Assembly: GCA_900318645.1 (NCBI GenBank)
Contig: ONLH01000031.1
Coordinates: 1-64,000 of the forward strand
Reading direction: 5' to 3'
Length of the DNA: 64,000 nt
Source: an uncultured Prevotellaceae bacterium
GTDB taxonomy: Bacteria > Bacteroidota > Bacteroidia > Bacteroidales > Muribaculaceae
Below, piece after piece: positions 45,421 through 53,220 of the stretch. Numbering within the stretch: position 1 is the stretch's first letter; each line of letters begins with the position of its first letter. Under the pieces are notes generated by a model. It worked only from the letters and a program-made list of their open reading frames with translations, made no database searches and was not told the origin of the DNA. The translations under genes and the position numbers were made by a program.

Positions 45421-47061
45421 TTAATTGTTTAATCCTTCATTGCCTTTTTGAGGTAATTTGAATGTGACGGGTAGGGTATACCACACGGCAACTGCTTGAC
45501 CATTCTGGCGACCTGGAATGAACTTGGGTAGCGTCTTGATTAGACGAACAGCCTCCTTGTCAAGGTCCTTGTCCACCGAGCGGACAACCTTTACTTCACC
45601 AATTTCACCGGTTTTGTCAACAACAAACTGCAAGATGACACGTCCCTGAATATTATTTTTGGCAGCTTCGGGAGGATATTGAATGTGACTGTCTAAATAC
45701 TTTATCAGAGCGGCATCACCACCGGGAAATTGAGGCATCTGCTCTACTGACTTGAGGATTTCATTTTCATCTCGCTTAGGCATTTCAACTACAGGATCAT
45801 ATCGACCAAATTCTATTTCACGCTCCTCAAGTGGTTCTTTTATGGTCACCGGTTCACCAGTATCGTCGAAACAATAGGTGCCCATAAAGTAGATGGTGCC
45901 AGTATTTTTTTCCATGATGTAATATACAAATGGCCGCGTGGCGTAGAAGTACTTATAAAAGTTCACTCCTATTGCTACATCTTCTTCTACCGTTACTGCA
46001 GCGGCCTTGGTGCCCTCTTCGTTGACCTCGATTTTGGCCTTCTGCTTCATCATCGACACATACAGACCCTCCTTTTGTATCATATTGGGGAATTCAGCAT
46101 CACCTCCGAATGCCAGTGGCATACCCATCGAGGAAAGAATATCCTCAAGATGTGTCTCGCTTTCGGTAGTAAAGCGGGGCATTAGGACATCGACTTCCTC
46201 TGTCCTCATCTGTGACTGCCACTCCTTCAGTTTTTGTGCCGAGAGGTTCCGGATGATATCGACGGTCGTTTTACCCTCGTTGGGAAGCAACACAACCATG
46301 CTGTAGGCTTTGTTGCCGTAGGGCAGGCACAGCATTTTGCACAGGTCGTTCTTGCCGTAGTCGGCCATACCATGGTGTTGCATCATCGGCCGCTTGACGG
46401 TTTTGCCGTCAAGTGTTATAAAGTCCAGGTCGCGAGTGCTCATGGGGTCAAATTGATCGGCCCACGAAGCCTTGAAATAGACGGCGTTCAACAGGTACAT
46501 CCTTCGATTGGGATGAAGTTCACCCTTTTTCAAGAGTTCTGGTATCATGCCGTCGGTATGTGTCTTGCACCAATTGTTGATTTTGTTCAAGATGCTGCTT
46601 GAGTTGAAGTTAATCGCTTCAACATGCGCGTTATAATAGTTTTGCATGTCAGCTTTAAACTTCGGGTTGATGCTCATTCCCAATTTGAAGTAGATGCAGT
46701 TGGCGTTTTTTAATGTCACGCTTGGGTCAACTGATTGGGCTTCATCCATCATCTTTTTGAAATATTCGTTAATCTCCTGCACTGAGCCTCCTAGCCCAAG
46801 TACATCGGTTATCTGCTGGCGTGTCTCGCCGTCAGCTCCCTCGTTGAGCATGCCTAGCACATAGCTTACACTGATGGGCGACACGATGCTACTCCCCTTT
46901 TTCTGCTCGTTGATGGTGCGGAACAGTTTGCAGGCAAAATCATTGTTGTTATCTGCCATCTTGCCTTGAGGCGCGGTCGGTGTGCTGTCCTTGGCGAAAG
47001 ACAGGAAACAGTTCATCAGCACCACGGCAACCATTGCGCCAAATTTCCAAAATCGTTTCAT
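45421..47061 (-). CDS. Serpin-TonB fusion protein 2
   Basis: 546 residues from the ATG at 47061 (a second ATG lies at 47070). Signal peptide MKRFWKFGAMVAVVLMNCFLSFA. The serpin domain includes SPISVSYVLGMLNEGADGET, YLLNAVYFKASW, VDVLMPRF and hinge NEEGTKAAAVTV. The reactive loop then reads EEDVAIGVNFYKYF (about 45946-46014), so P1 would be near Ile or Ala rather than Lys. The TonB C-terminal domain (MPQFPGGDAALIKYLDSHI, IQGRVILQFVVDKTG, KLPQKGNEGLNN) is almost the same as in protein 1. Second serpin cassette, bounded by repeats B and C. Closest relative is serpin 1, and flanking noncoding DNA is also duplicated. Confidence 0.9.
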   Translation of the reverse strand: MKRFWKFGAMVAVVLMNCFLSFAKDSTPTAPQGKMADNNNDFACKLFRTINEQKKGSSIVSPISVSYVLGMLNEGADGETRQQITDVLGLGGSVQEINEYFKKMMDEAQSVDPSVTLKNANCIYFKLGMSINPKFKADMQNYYNAHVEAINFNSSSILNKINNWCKTHTDGMIPELLKKGELHPNRRMYLLNAVYFKASWADQFDPMSTRDLDFITLDGKTVKRPMMQHHGMADYGKNDLCKMLCLPYGNKAYSMVVLLPNEGKTTVDIIRNLSAQKLKEWQSQMRTEEVDVLMPRFTTESETHLEDILSSMGMPLAFGGDAEFPNMIQKEGLYVSMMKQKAKIEVNEEGTKAAAVTVEEDVAIGVNFYKYFYATRPFVYYIMEKNTGTIYFMGTYCFDDTGEPVTIKEPLEEREIEFGRYDPVVEMPKRDENEILKSVEQMPQFPGGDAALIKYLDSHIQYPPEAAKNNIQGRVILQFVVDKTGEIGEVKVVRSVDKDLDKEAVRLIKTLPKFIPGRQNGQAVAVWYTLPVTFKLPQKGNEGLNN

Positions 47062-47263
47062 ATCAGTCATATTTTTTAGGTTGATAAAAACGGGTTAACT
47101 CTCGCCTGCAAAATTACAACCGATTATTGAAACAACTATTAAAAAAGGCCAACATTCGAAGGTCATTTCTTGGAATTAAATTGGTTGATTTATAGGTGTT
47201 TAAATAATAAAAAGGTCATTAATGGGTAATTCACTTGAACAAGCACTGAAAAGGTGTGATTTT

Positions 47264-47441
47264 GGGGGTGCGTGCGCTCCCCCTTTTTGCGCCGTTCAAC
47301 GCGCTCCCCCTTTTTGCGCCGTTCAACGCCTTTAGACGCCCTTAAACGTCTCATCGACATCCTGGAATGGGCTGTCTATCAGGCGTCGGGAGGTTTTTAA
47401 AGGTTTTGGGAGGCGCGAGCCTGAGTCCTATCAGGCGCAAT
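47264..47441 (+). repeat. Cassette-boundary repeat C
   Basis: Palindrome GGGGGTGCGTGCGCTCCCCC (47264-47283), a duplicated CGCTCCCCCTTTTTGCGCCG segment, a middle part shared with repeat D (ACGCC, TAAACG, CTCATCG), then ATCAGGCGTCGGGAGG, CGCGAGCCTGA (47414-47424), GTCCTA and TCAGGCGCAA. The preceding ~100 bases match those before repeat A. Confidence 0.9.
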
Positions 47442-47451
47442 AGGAAAATAT

Positions 47452-47477
47452 AAACCCGCTGAACTCCAGCGGGTTTT
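47452..47477 (+). terminator. Terminator hairpin after repeat C
   Basis: AAACCCGCTG pairs with CAGCGGGTTT, followed by TG. Third copy of the tRNA-Leu-type terminator. Confidence 0.75.
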
Positions 47478-47627
47478 GTGTGTTGATTTGGGCCGTAAAT
47501 TCAAGTTGAAATCATTGAGATTAGTTCCTTGCTCAAAAGCACATCAAAAGAACTCTCCCTTTGATGTGTGTGGTAGAAGACGCGGTTTTTTTAATGAGTT
47601 TAGTGCAATTTGGTATGATTTTTGCAG

Positions 47628-47635
47628 TATTTTTG
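47628..47635 (+). promoter_or_regulatory. -7 promoter box of the zinc-ribbon cassette gene
   Basis: TATTTTTG fits TAnnTTTG, 37 bases before the ATG at 47673. Confidence 0.55.
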
Positions 47636-47672
47636 CATAAAACAGATAATCTCTAACGAAAACATAAAACTT

Positions 47673-48089
47673 ATGAGTATGAAACCAGTATTATTAGCCT
47701 GTTTTGATGATGAAATGACCGCTACCAGATTACAACAAGATTTGGATGCAAGCGGCATTGACTGTGTCGTACAAGAAGAGGTAAAAACCTATGATGTCTT
47801 GATTAGTCTTAATCATAGTGGTTCTTGTTTCGCATTATATGTTGATGAGAAAGATTACACTGCAGCAAAAGGAGTTTTTGAGCAATTCAGCAAAACAAGA
47901 GACGAAGAAAAACCTTGGTGCCCAAAATGTGGTTCTGAAGATGTAACGCGCACAAAAGTTCATCATCCGCATGGCCCAAAATGGTTGTGGTATATTTTCG
48001 ATTCAGCACTTGCAGCGCACTTCTATTTCCAGGAATATGATGAAGAGGATTGCCACTGTAATAGTTGTGGGCACGATTTCAAACGGTAG
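47673..48089 (+). CDS. DUF2007-like protein with C-terminal zinc ribbon
   Basis: 138 residues from the ATG at 47673 (MSMKPVLLACFDDEMTATRL); the upstream extension to 47622 overlaps the promoter. Residues about 3-75 resemble the DUF2007 'signal transducing protein' fold (QQDLDASGIDCVVQEEV, CFALYVDEKDYTAAKGVFEQ). The C-terminal part has two Cys pairs, CPKCGS and CNSCGH, forming a zinc ribbon. No signal peptide, so cytoplasmic. It is the only gene between repeats C and D and looks AT-richer than its surroundings, consistent with a transferred cassette. Function unknown. Confidence 0.82.
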   Translation: MSMKPVLLACFDDEMTATRLQQDLDASGIDCVVQEEVKTYDVLISLNHSGSCFALYVDEKDYTAAKGVFEQFSKTRDEEKPWCPKCGSEDVTRTKVHHPHGPKWLWYIFDSALAAHFYFQEYDEEDCHCNSCGHDFKR

Positions 48090-48235
48090 TGAAACCTCAT
48101 CCTTTTGATTTACCTCTACATTTTTCAGATATTCTTTCTCTGACTATTCATCACCGTACACATTCGCTCATGATGCTGTAATAATTTCTTTCTAATTCTG
48201 GATTCTAAAAACTCAGTGAATCGTATAACCAAGGC

Positions 48236-48290
48236 ATAGCATATATTGGGAAGCGCTTGCGGCAGTGCCTCGTACAATGACAGCAGTATG
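48236..48290 (+). pseudogene. Short degenerate segment related to 53215-53268
   Basis: AAGCGCTTGCGGCAGTGCCT and the following ACAATGACAGCAG align with the segment before the orphan dockerin loop at 53.2 kb (TTTGCGGCAGAGCC, CTATGCCAGCAG). It is probably debris of the same ancestral sequence. Too short for a function. Confidence 0.4.
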
Positions 48291-48312
48291 CCGCATCGCC
48301 AATTGCTTTTTT

Positions 48313-48443
48313 GGGGGGGCGTACGCTCCCCCTTTTTGCGCCCTTAAACGCCTCATCGGCTTGCTGGAAAATGCTGTCCATCAGGTGTCAGGAGGTTTTT
48401 AAAGGTTTTGGGAGGCGCGAGCTTGACTCCTATCAGGCGCACA
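48313..48443 (+). repeat. Cassette-boundary repeat D (most diverged)
   Basis: GGGGGGGCGTACGCTCCCCC, then TTTTTGCGCC, a middle part like repeat C, ATCAGGTGTCAGGAGGTT, TTTAAAGGTTTTGGGAGG, CGCGAGCTTGA (48416-48426), CTCCTA and TCAGGCGCACA. No terminator copy follows. Confidence 0.88.
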
Positions 48444-48561
48444 GGAAAAGTTTATTTCAATGTTTCTTTTCTCATTTCACTATAAAAACATTATTCATTG
48501 TTGAATGGGACGTGGTTGGTGTGCTTGATGACTTCAGTGCAGTTTCTCCCCTCATCAGGAA

Positions 48562-48592
48562 TTGCACAAGTGTAAGGTATGTTGTATATTTG
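48562..48592 (+). promoter_or_regulatory. Promoter of the C10 protease gene
   Basis: TTG (48562-48564), 20 bases, TATATTTG (48585-48592); the ATG at 48631 follows after 38 bases. Confidence 0.75.
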
Positions 48593-48630
48593 CAGTCATG
48601 AAGTCGTACAATCTTTTAATTTATTGAGCT

Positions 48631-50292
48631 ATGAAACGTATTTTCCTTTTGATTTCGATGATGGTTTTGGCAGTATCGGGTGTTCTAGCCGCGAGTGTTA
48701 CTGTTGATCAGGCTAAGGCTGCAGCTCAGCGTTTTACTCAGGAGAACCGATCGCGCTTTGCTTCGGGCAAAGCTGGAGACAACCTGCAACTGGCCTTTAC
48801 GGCCCGCAGCAACGGGATTGATGCCGATTACTATGTGTTTAACGTGAAGGCTGATGGCGGTTACATCGTCGTTGGTGGTGACGACCTGGCGGAGCTTGTT
48901 TGGGGCTACAGCACGCATGGTGAGTTTGATTATGACAAGATGCCTGAGAATATGCGTTGGTGGCTCTCAGAGTTTCAGCGTCAGCTGAATTGGCTGCGCG
49001 AGCATGCCAAAGCAGGAGCCCGTCGGCTTACCACACTCTCGAGAAGTGTGGCGCCCTTGATGTCCTCGATATGGGGTCAGGATGTCCCCTTCAACAATTA
49101 TTGCCCCCAAATTGGCAATGCAATTGCCCCGACAGGTTGCTTGGCTACCGCGATGGCCCAAATTATGTATTATCATCGTTGGCCCAAGCAGGGCGCAGGC
49201 AGCCACAGTTACACTTTCGTGCCTTATAATGGCCAAGAAATGACACTTTCGGCTGATTTCTCGCAGTCAACCTATGATTGGGACAATATGCTAGACAGCT
49301 ATGAATCATCCTATAATGAGGAACAAGCTGACGCAGTGGCTAGATTGATGAGCGATGTTGGCATCTCTATTGACATGGAGTATAGCGCTGATGAGAGTTT
49401 TGCCTATTATAGTCATGCCATTGAAGCACTGATGGCTTATTTTGATTACTCGACTTCAATGAGCTATTTGTTAAAGGACAGCTATACTGGCGATTGGGAC
49501 GAGATGCTGCGCAACGAGTTAGATGCCAACAGGCCTGTTTTCTATTTCGGCCAAAGTGCAACTTTCGCTGGCCATGCCTTTGTCCTGGACGGTTATGACG
49601 ACAATGGCTATTTCCATGTGAATTGGGGCTGGTATGGCCGGTATGATAATTATTTCTTGACGAGCCTGTTGCGTCCTTATGTTGGCGACAATAACCCAGA
49701 TGAAGCTAATTATTCTTATGATCAAGGAGTCGTTGCCGGTATTCAGCCTGATGTCACCGGTGACGGAGCTATTGTCCTGAAATCGGGTATCATCCCGGCA
49801 GCATCAACAATGCCTGCAAATGATGTCAAGGCTTCATTTGACATTCAGGCTTTAGGAGGTCCATATACGGGGACTTTGAATTTCGTGGTTTGTTCTAAAA
49901 CTGGCGATGACTCTTATAGTTGGTATAATAGCAATGTTGTAAGAATCAACGTGTCGCTAGCTGCGGGCGAGAGGAAGACCATCGAGGTGAATCGTGCGTT
50001 CAATAACTTGAACGAAGGCAATACTTATTATTTCTTCCTGATTAATCCTTATATTACTATTGCCAACTATTATTGGTGTACTCCAGTTGGGTTTACGGTT
50101 GGTGCTTGGCCTGTCATGGTGGGCGACGTGAATGGTGACCACAATGTTACCATCAGCGACGTAACAGCACTCATCGATCTGCTGTTAAGCAGCGGAACGA
50201 TCAGCAATGAGGCCGCTGACGTCAATAAAGATGGCAATGTAAGCATCGCTGATGTAACCGCCTTGATTGACTACCTGCTGAGTGGTAATTAA
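48631..50292 (+). CDS. C10 family (streptopain-type) cysteine protease with dockerin
   Basis: 553 residues. Signal peptide MKRIFLLISMMVLAVSGVLA. The propeptide (about 22-115: VTVDQAKAAAQRFTQENRS, YYVFNVKADGGYIVVGGDD) resembles the Spi/SpeB pro-domain. The catalytic domain has WGQDVPFNNYCPQ, PTGCLATAMAQIMYYHRWP (nucleophile Cys170) and GHAFVLDGYDDNGYFHVNWG (His315). An immunoglobulin-like segment and a C-terminal dockerin doublet (GDVNGDHNVTISDVTALIDL, ADVNKDGNVSIADVTALIDY) follow. A secreted zymogen, perhaps surface-attached. It lies between serpin genes 2 and 3, so it is a candidate target or partner of those inhibitors. Confidence 0.94.
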   Translation: MKRIFLLISMMVLAVSGVLAASVTVDQAKAAAQRFTQENRSRFASGKAGDNLQLAFTARSNGIDADYYVFNVKADGGYIVVGGDDLAELVWGYSTHGEFDYDKMPENMRWWLSEFQRQLNWLREHAKAGARRLTTLSRSVAPLMSSIWGQDVPFNNYCPQIGNAIAPTGCLATAMAQIMYYHRWPKQGAGSHSYTFVPYNGQEMTLSADFSQSTYDWDNMLDSYESSYNEEQADAVARLMSDVGISIDMEYSADESFAYYSHAIEALMAYFDYSTSMSYLLKDSYTGDWDEMLRNELDANRPVFYFGQSATFAGHAFVLDGYDDNGYFHVNWGWYGRYDNYFLTSLLRPYVGDNNPDEANYSYDQGVVAGIQPDVTGDGAIVLKSGIIPAASTMPANDVKASFDIQALGGPYTGTLNFVVCSKTGDDSYSWYNSNVVRINVSLAAGERKTIEVNRAFNNLNEGNTYYFFLINPYITIANYYWCTPVGFTVGAWPVMVGDVNGDHNVTISDVTALIDLLLSSGTISNEAADVNKDGNVSIADVTALIDYLLSGN

Positions 50293-50343
50293 TGAGTACA
50301 CCAAGCAGTCTGCATTTTTAAGGCAAGTTTTTATCTTATTTCT

Positions 50344-50373
50344 GGGGGGAGCATGCGCTCCCCCCTTTTTTTT
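50344..50373. terminator. Palindromic terminator between convergent genes
   Basis: GGGGGGAGC (50344-50352) and GCTCCCCCC (50357-50365) flank ATGC, followed by eight T. It matches the palindrome that opens boundary repeats A-D but lacks the rest of the repeat. Confidence 0.85.
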
Positions 50374-50422
50374 GTCGTTCAGTGCCTGTCTGGCGGTGCG
50401 TTGTCGGTTGGGCTGGATGTTG

Positions 50423-51202
50423 TCAGTCGTGAGTGAGGATTAGCGTGGCGATGACTGGGTAGTGGTCGCTCAGTTTGACTGGTATGACCTGCGACTCAAT
50501 GGTGTGCCAGGACTGTTTGGGTTGGGCGAGGATGTAGTCAATCTTCTCACTGGGGGAGTTGGCGCTGAATGTGAAATCGCCCGTTGTGCAGTCAAGCCAC
50601 TGGTTCATGAGCCGTTCAATCACAGGGTCGTCTGGCGAGGCATTGAAGTCGCCGGCTAATATCACGGGGTGCGTCGAATTGGAAAAATGCTCCAGAATGA
50701 ACTGAACCTGGGCAGTCCGGCTGATGTTATCGAAGGCTTCAAGATGGGTGCATGCGAAGGTGATGGTATCGCCATCGGCAAGGATGAAGGTTCCCTGGAG
50801 CATGCCCCGCTGCTCCATGCGGCCGATGGGATGCGGCAGTTTGATGTTGTGGACATCGACGAACTGATGCCGTGTGAGCAGGCCGATGCCGTAATAACCT
50901 CCGCTGAACTTGATGGTGGGCCCGAACAGCCCTTGCATGCCGCTGTAGTGGGCCAACTCGGTGATAAAATCGCGGTCATTCTGATGGGGACAATTGGAGC
51001 GCTGGGTATTGTGATCCACTTCCTGCAGCGCGACAAAGTCGGGTTGGTATCGCTTGATGAACTGACCTAACTGCTGCAGACTGGCATCATGGCCGGCATG
51101 GATGTTAAAGGTCATGACCCTGATGGTGTCGTTGTGACCTTGAGCCGAGGCCGCACATGCCACCAGCCATGCCGATATCAGAAGTATATGACGGAGTCTC
51201 AT
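50423..51202 (-). CDS. Secreted EEP family hydrolase
   Basis: 259 residues with a signal peptide (MRLRHILLISAWLVACAASA). EEP motifs: IRVMTFNIHAG, DFVALQEVD (metal Glu), THLEAF, GDFNASPDD and SDHYP (His). The form is short and closer to the endonuclease/sphingomyelinase-like branch than to the 27.5-29.8 kb pair, with which it shares only the catalytic motifs. It could act on phosphodiesters such as nucleic acid or phospholipid headgroups. It is convergent with the C10 protease gene; -7 box TATTTTTG at 51229-51236 on the minus strand. Confidence 0.9.
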   Translation of the reverse strand: MRLRHILLISAWLVACAASAQGHNDTIRVMTFNIHAGHDASLQQLGQFIKRYQPDFVALQEVDHNTQRSNCPHQNDRDFITELAHYSGMQGLFGPTIKFSGGYYGIGLLTRHQFVDVHNIKLPHPIGRMEQRGMLQGTFILADGDTITFACTHLEAFDNISRTAQVQFILEHFSNSTHPVILAGDFNASPDDPVIERLMNQWLDCTTGDFTFSANSPSEKIDYILAQPKQSWHTIESQVIPVKLSDHYPVIATLILTHD

Positions 51203-51228
51203 AGTGAATGAAAAAATGGTTAGATGTG

Positions 51229-51236
51229 CAAAAATA
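51229..51236 (-). promoter_or_regulatory. -7 promoter box of the EEP gene
   Basis: TATTTTTG on the minus strand, 26 bases upstream of the ATG at 51202. Confidence 0.55.
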
Positions 51237-51269
51237 CTAATTATTTAGGCACTGAAATTGAAACTATTA

Positions 51270-51345
51270 TTGTTGTTCGTTTTTTACATCAAAAGAACCG
51301 TCCCTTTGATGTACCTTTGATGTAAAAAGAACCATCCCTTTGATG
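51270..51345. repeat. Short direct repeats of CCCTTTGATGT
   Basis: CCCTTTGATGT occurs at about 51301 and 51335, with ACCTTTGATGT between them; AAAAGAACCGTCCCTTTGATG and AAAAGAACCATCCCTTTGATG are near-duplicates. A related AAAAGAACTCTCCCTTTGATG lies near 47549, after repeat C. Confidence 0.6.
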
Positions 51346-53028
51346 TCACATTGTGAACGTCACTGGGAGCACGTACCACACATCGACGGGCTTGCCATTG
51401 TGGCTGCCTGGGGTGAAATTGCGCAAGGACTTCACGAGGCGGGTGGCCTCTTTGTCAAGGTATTCGTCAGCTGAGCGGACAACCTTTACCTCACCGACCT
51501 TTCCAGTCGTCTTGTCGACAAGAAACTGCACAATGACCCTTCCCTCAATCATGTTCTCGGCAGCCATGGGCGGATAGTTGATGTGCGACTGGATATATTT
51601 CATCAAGGCATCATCGCCACCAGGGAACTGAGGCTTTTGTTCTACGCTGTAGCCTTTGTGATTAATAGACAATTCAGGACGGGGTATGTCTCCACGTGTT
51701 TTGCCGAAACATTTCACCAACACTTCCGGGAGGACTTCAACGGCATCATCGCTGTCAAAACTATCTACATCTATCTTCACTTCGGTGGGAATGACTACAC
51801 CTTCTTCACCGCAATAGGTGCCCATGAAATAAATCGTGCCCGTGCTGTTATCGACGATGTAATATACAAATGGGCGTGTAGCGTGGAATTCCTTCCATAT
51901 TGTGCCGCTGGGATTCAATGATTTAGTCATCATCCCAGTAACAGTAACGGCAGCAGCCTTGGTTCCCTTTTCATTGACCTCGATTTTAGCCTTCTGCTCC
52001 ATCATCGAAACCCAGAGTTCTTCATCTTTGACCATATTGGAGAATTCAGCGTCGCGGGGATTGAATGCCCGCGGCATGCCCATTGACGAGAGGACTTCTT
52101 CAAGTCTGATTTCGCTTTCGCTGGTGAAACGGGGCATCAGGATATCCACATTGTGATTAGTCATTTCCTGGGTTCGTTGCATCTCCAGTTGTTCAGCTGA
52201 GAGGTTTTGGATAATGTCGCCGATGGTCTTGCCCTCGTGTGGAAGCAACACAATCATGCTGTAGCTGCCGTTGCCATAGGGCAGGGATAGCATCTTACAC
52301 AAGTCGTTGGAGCCGTAAGCGACTCCTTTAATAGAAACGTGCATCATCTTATGCTCAAGAATAGTGCCGTCCTGTTTTGTGAAAATCTTGTTGCGGGTAT
52401 TCTTGGGGTCAAATTTGTTGGTCCACGAGGCCTTGAAATAGACAGCGTTGAGCAGATACATTGCGACTTGGGGCTCGAGCATGTCAAGAATATGGGGTAT
52501 CATACCGTCGGTGTGGATTTTGCACCAGTTGTTGATGATGTCCACATTCCTGCTATTGCTGAAGTCAAACGCATCGATTTGAGCATCATAAAACTTCTGC
52601 ATATTCTCCTTATACTTGGGGATAAGACAGTAGTTCCATGCCGAGTTGATGTTGATGCTGTTTGCGATTTTTATCGTCACCGTTGAGTCAACACCTGAGG
52701 CTACATCCATTATCTTCTTGAAGTGCTGGCTGATCTCTTGCGCCGAGCCATCCAGTCCAAGCACATCGGTAATCTGGCGCTGCGTCTGGCCTTCAGCACC
52801 CTCGTTGAGCATTCCCAGCATATAGCTCACGCTGATGGGAGACATGATGAAGCTGCGATTGCCATGCCTTTGCCCGTAGATGGTGCGGAACAGGTTGCAA
52901 GCGAAATCATTGTTGCCTTCAGCTATCTTGTCTTGAGTTGCGGTCGGTGCGCTGTCCTTGGCAAATGCCAGTAGGCTGCTCATCAGCACCAAGGCAGCCA
53001 TTGCGCCAAATTTCCAAGTTCGTTTCAT
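51346..53028 (-). CDS. Serpin-TonB fusion protein 3
   Basis: 560 residues from the ATG at 53028. Signal peptide MKRTWKFGAMAALVLMSSLLAFA. The serpin domain has SPISVSYMLGMLNEGAEGQT, YLLNAVYFKASW, VDILMPRF and hinge NEKGTKAAAVTV. The reactive loop then reads TGMMTKSLNPSGTIWKEF, so P1 is probably Lys before Ser (TKS), as for a trypsin-type target. The TonB C-terminal domain is conserved (PQFPGGDDALMKYIQSHI, IEGRVIVQFLVDKTTG, DVWYVLPVTF) but ends earlier than in proteins 1 and 2. The linker is longer and unrelated. It is not flanked by the tRNA-end repeats, so it may be the older resident copy. Confidence 0.9.
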   Translation of the reverse strand: MKRTWKFGAMAALVLMSSLLAFAKDSAPTATQDKIAEGNNDFACNLFRTIYGQRHGNRSFIMSPISVSYMLGMLNEGAEGQTQRQITDVLGLDGSAQEISQHFKKIMDVASGVDSTVTIKIANSININSAWNYCLIPKYKENMQKFYDAQIDAFDFSNSRNVDIINNWCKIHTDGMIPHILDMLEPQVAMYLLNAVYFKASWTNKFDPKNTRNKIFTKQDGTILEHKMMHVSIKGVAYGSNDLCKMLSLPYGNGSYSMIVLLPHEGKTIGDIIQNLSAEQLEMQRTQEMTNHNVDILMPRFTSESEIRLEEVLSSMGMPRAFNPRDAEFSNMVKDEELWVSMMEQKAKIEVNEKGTKAAAVTVTGMMTKSLNPSGTIWKEFHATRPFVYYIVDNSTGTIYFMGTYCGEEGVVIPTEVKIDVDSFDSDDAVEVLPEVLVKCFGKTRGDIPRPELSINHKGYSVEQKPQFPGGDDALMKYIQSHINYPPMAAENMIEGRVIVQFLVDKTTGKVGEVKVVRSADEYLDKEATRLVKSLRNFTPGSHNGKPVDVWYVLPVTFTM

Positions 53029-53220
53029 GTCAGTCAAAATAATTAGGTTGATAAAACGGATAATCTCTCGTTGGCAAAGTTACAACGGATTATTTGATTT
53101 AATGCGATAAAATGCTAAAATCCATAGCATATTTTGTAAAATTAAACGATTTATTTACAATTATTTACCAAAAAGTCATCACTGGGTCATTCACTTATAA
53201 AGCCCGGTCAATAGTAGCAT

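Noticed and set aside
41849-48445. CRISPR array interpretation of the regular repeats
   Set aside because: The intervals are 1-2 kb and contain genes, and no cas genes are present.
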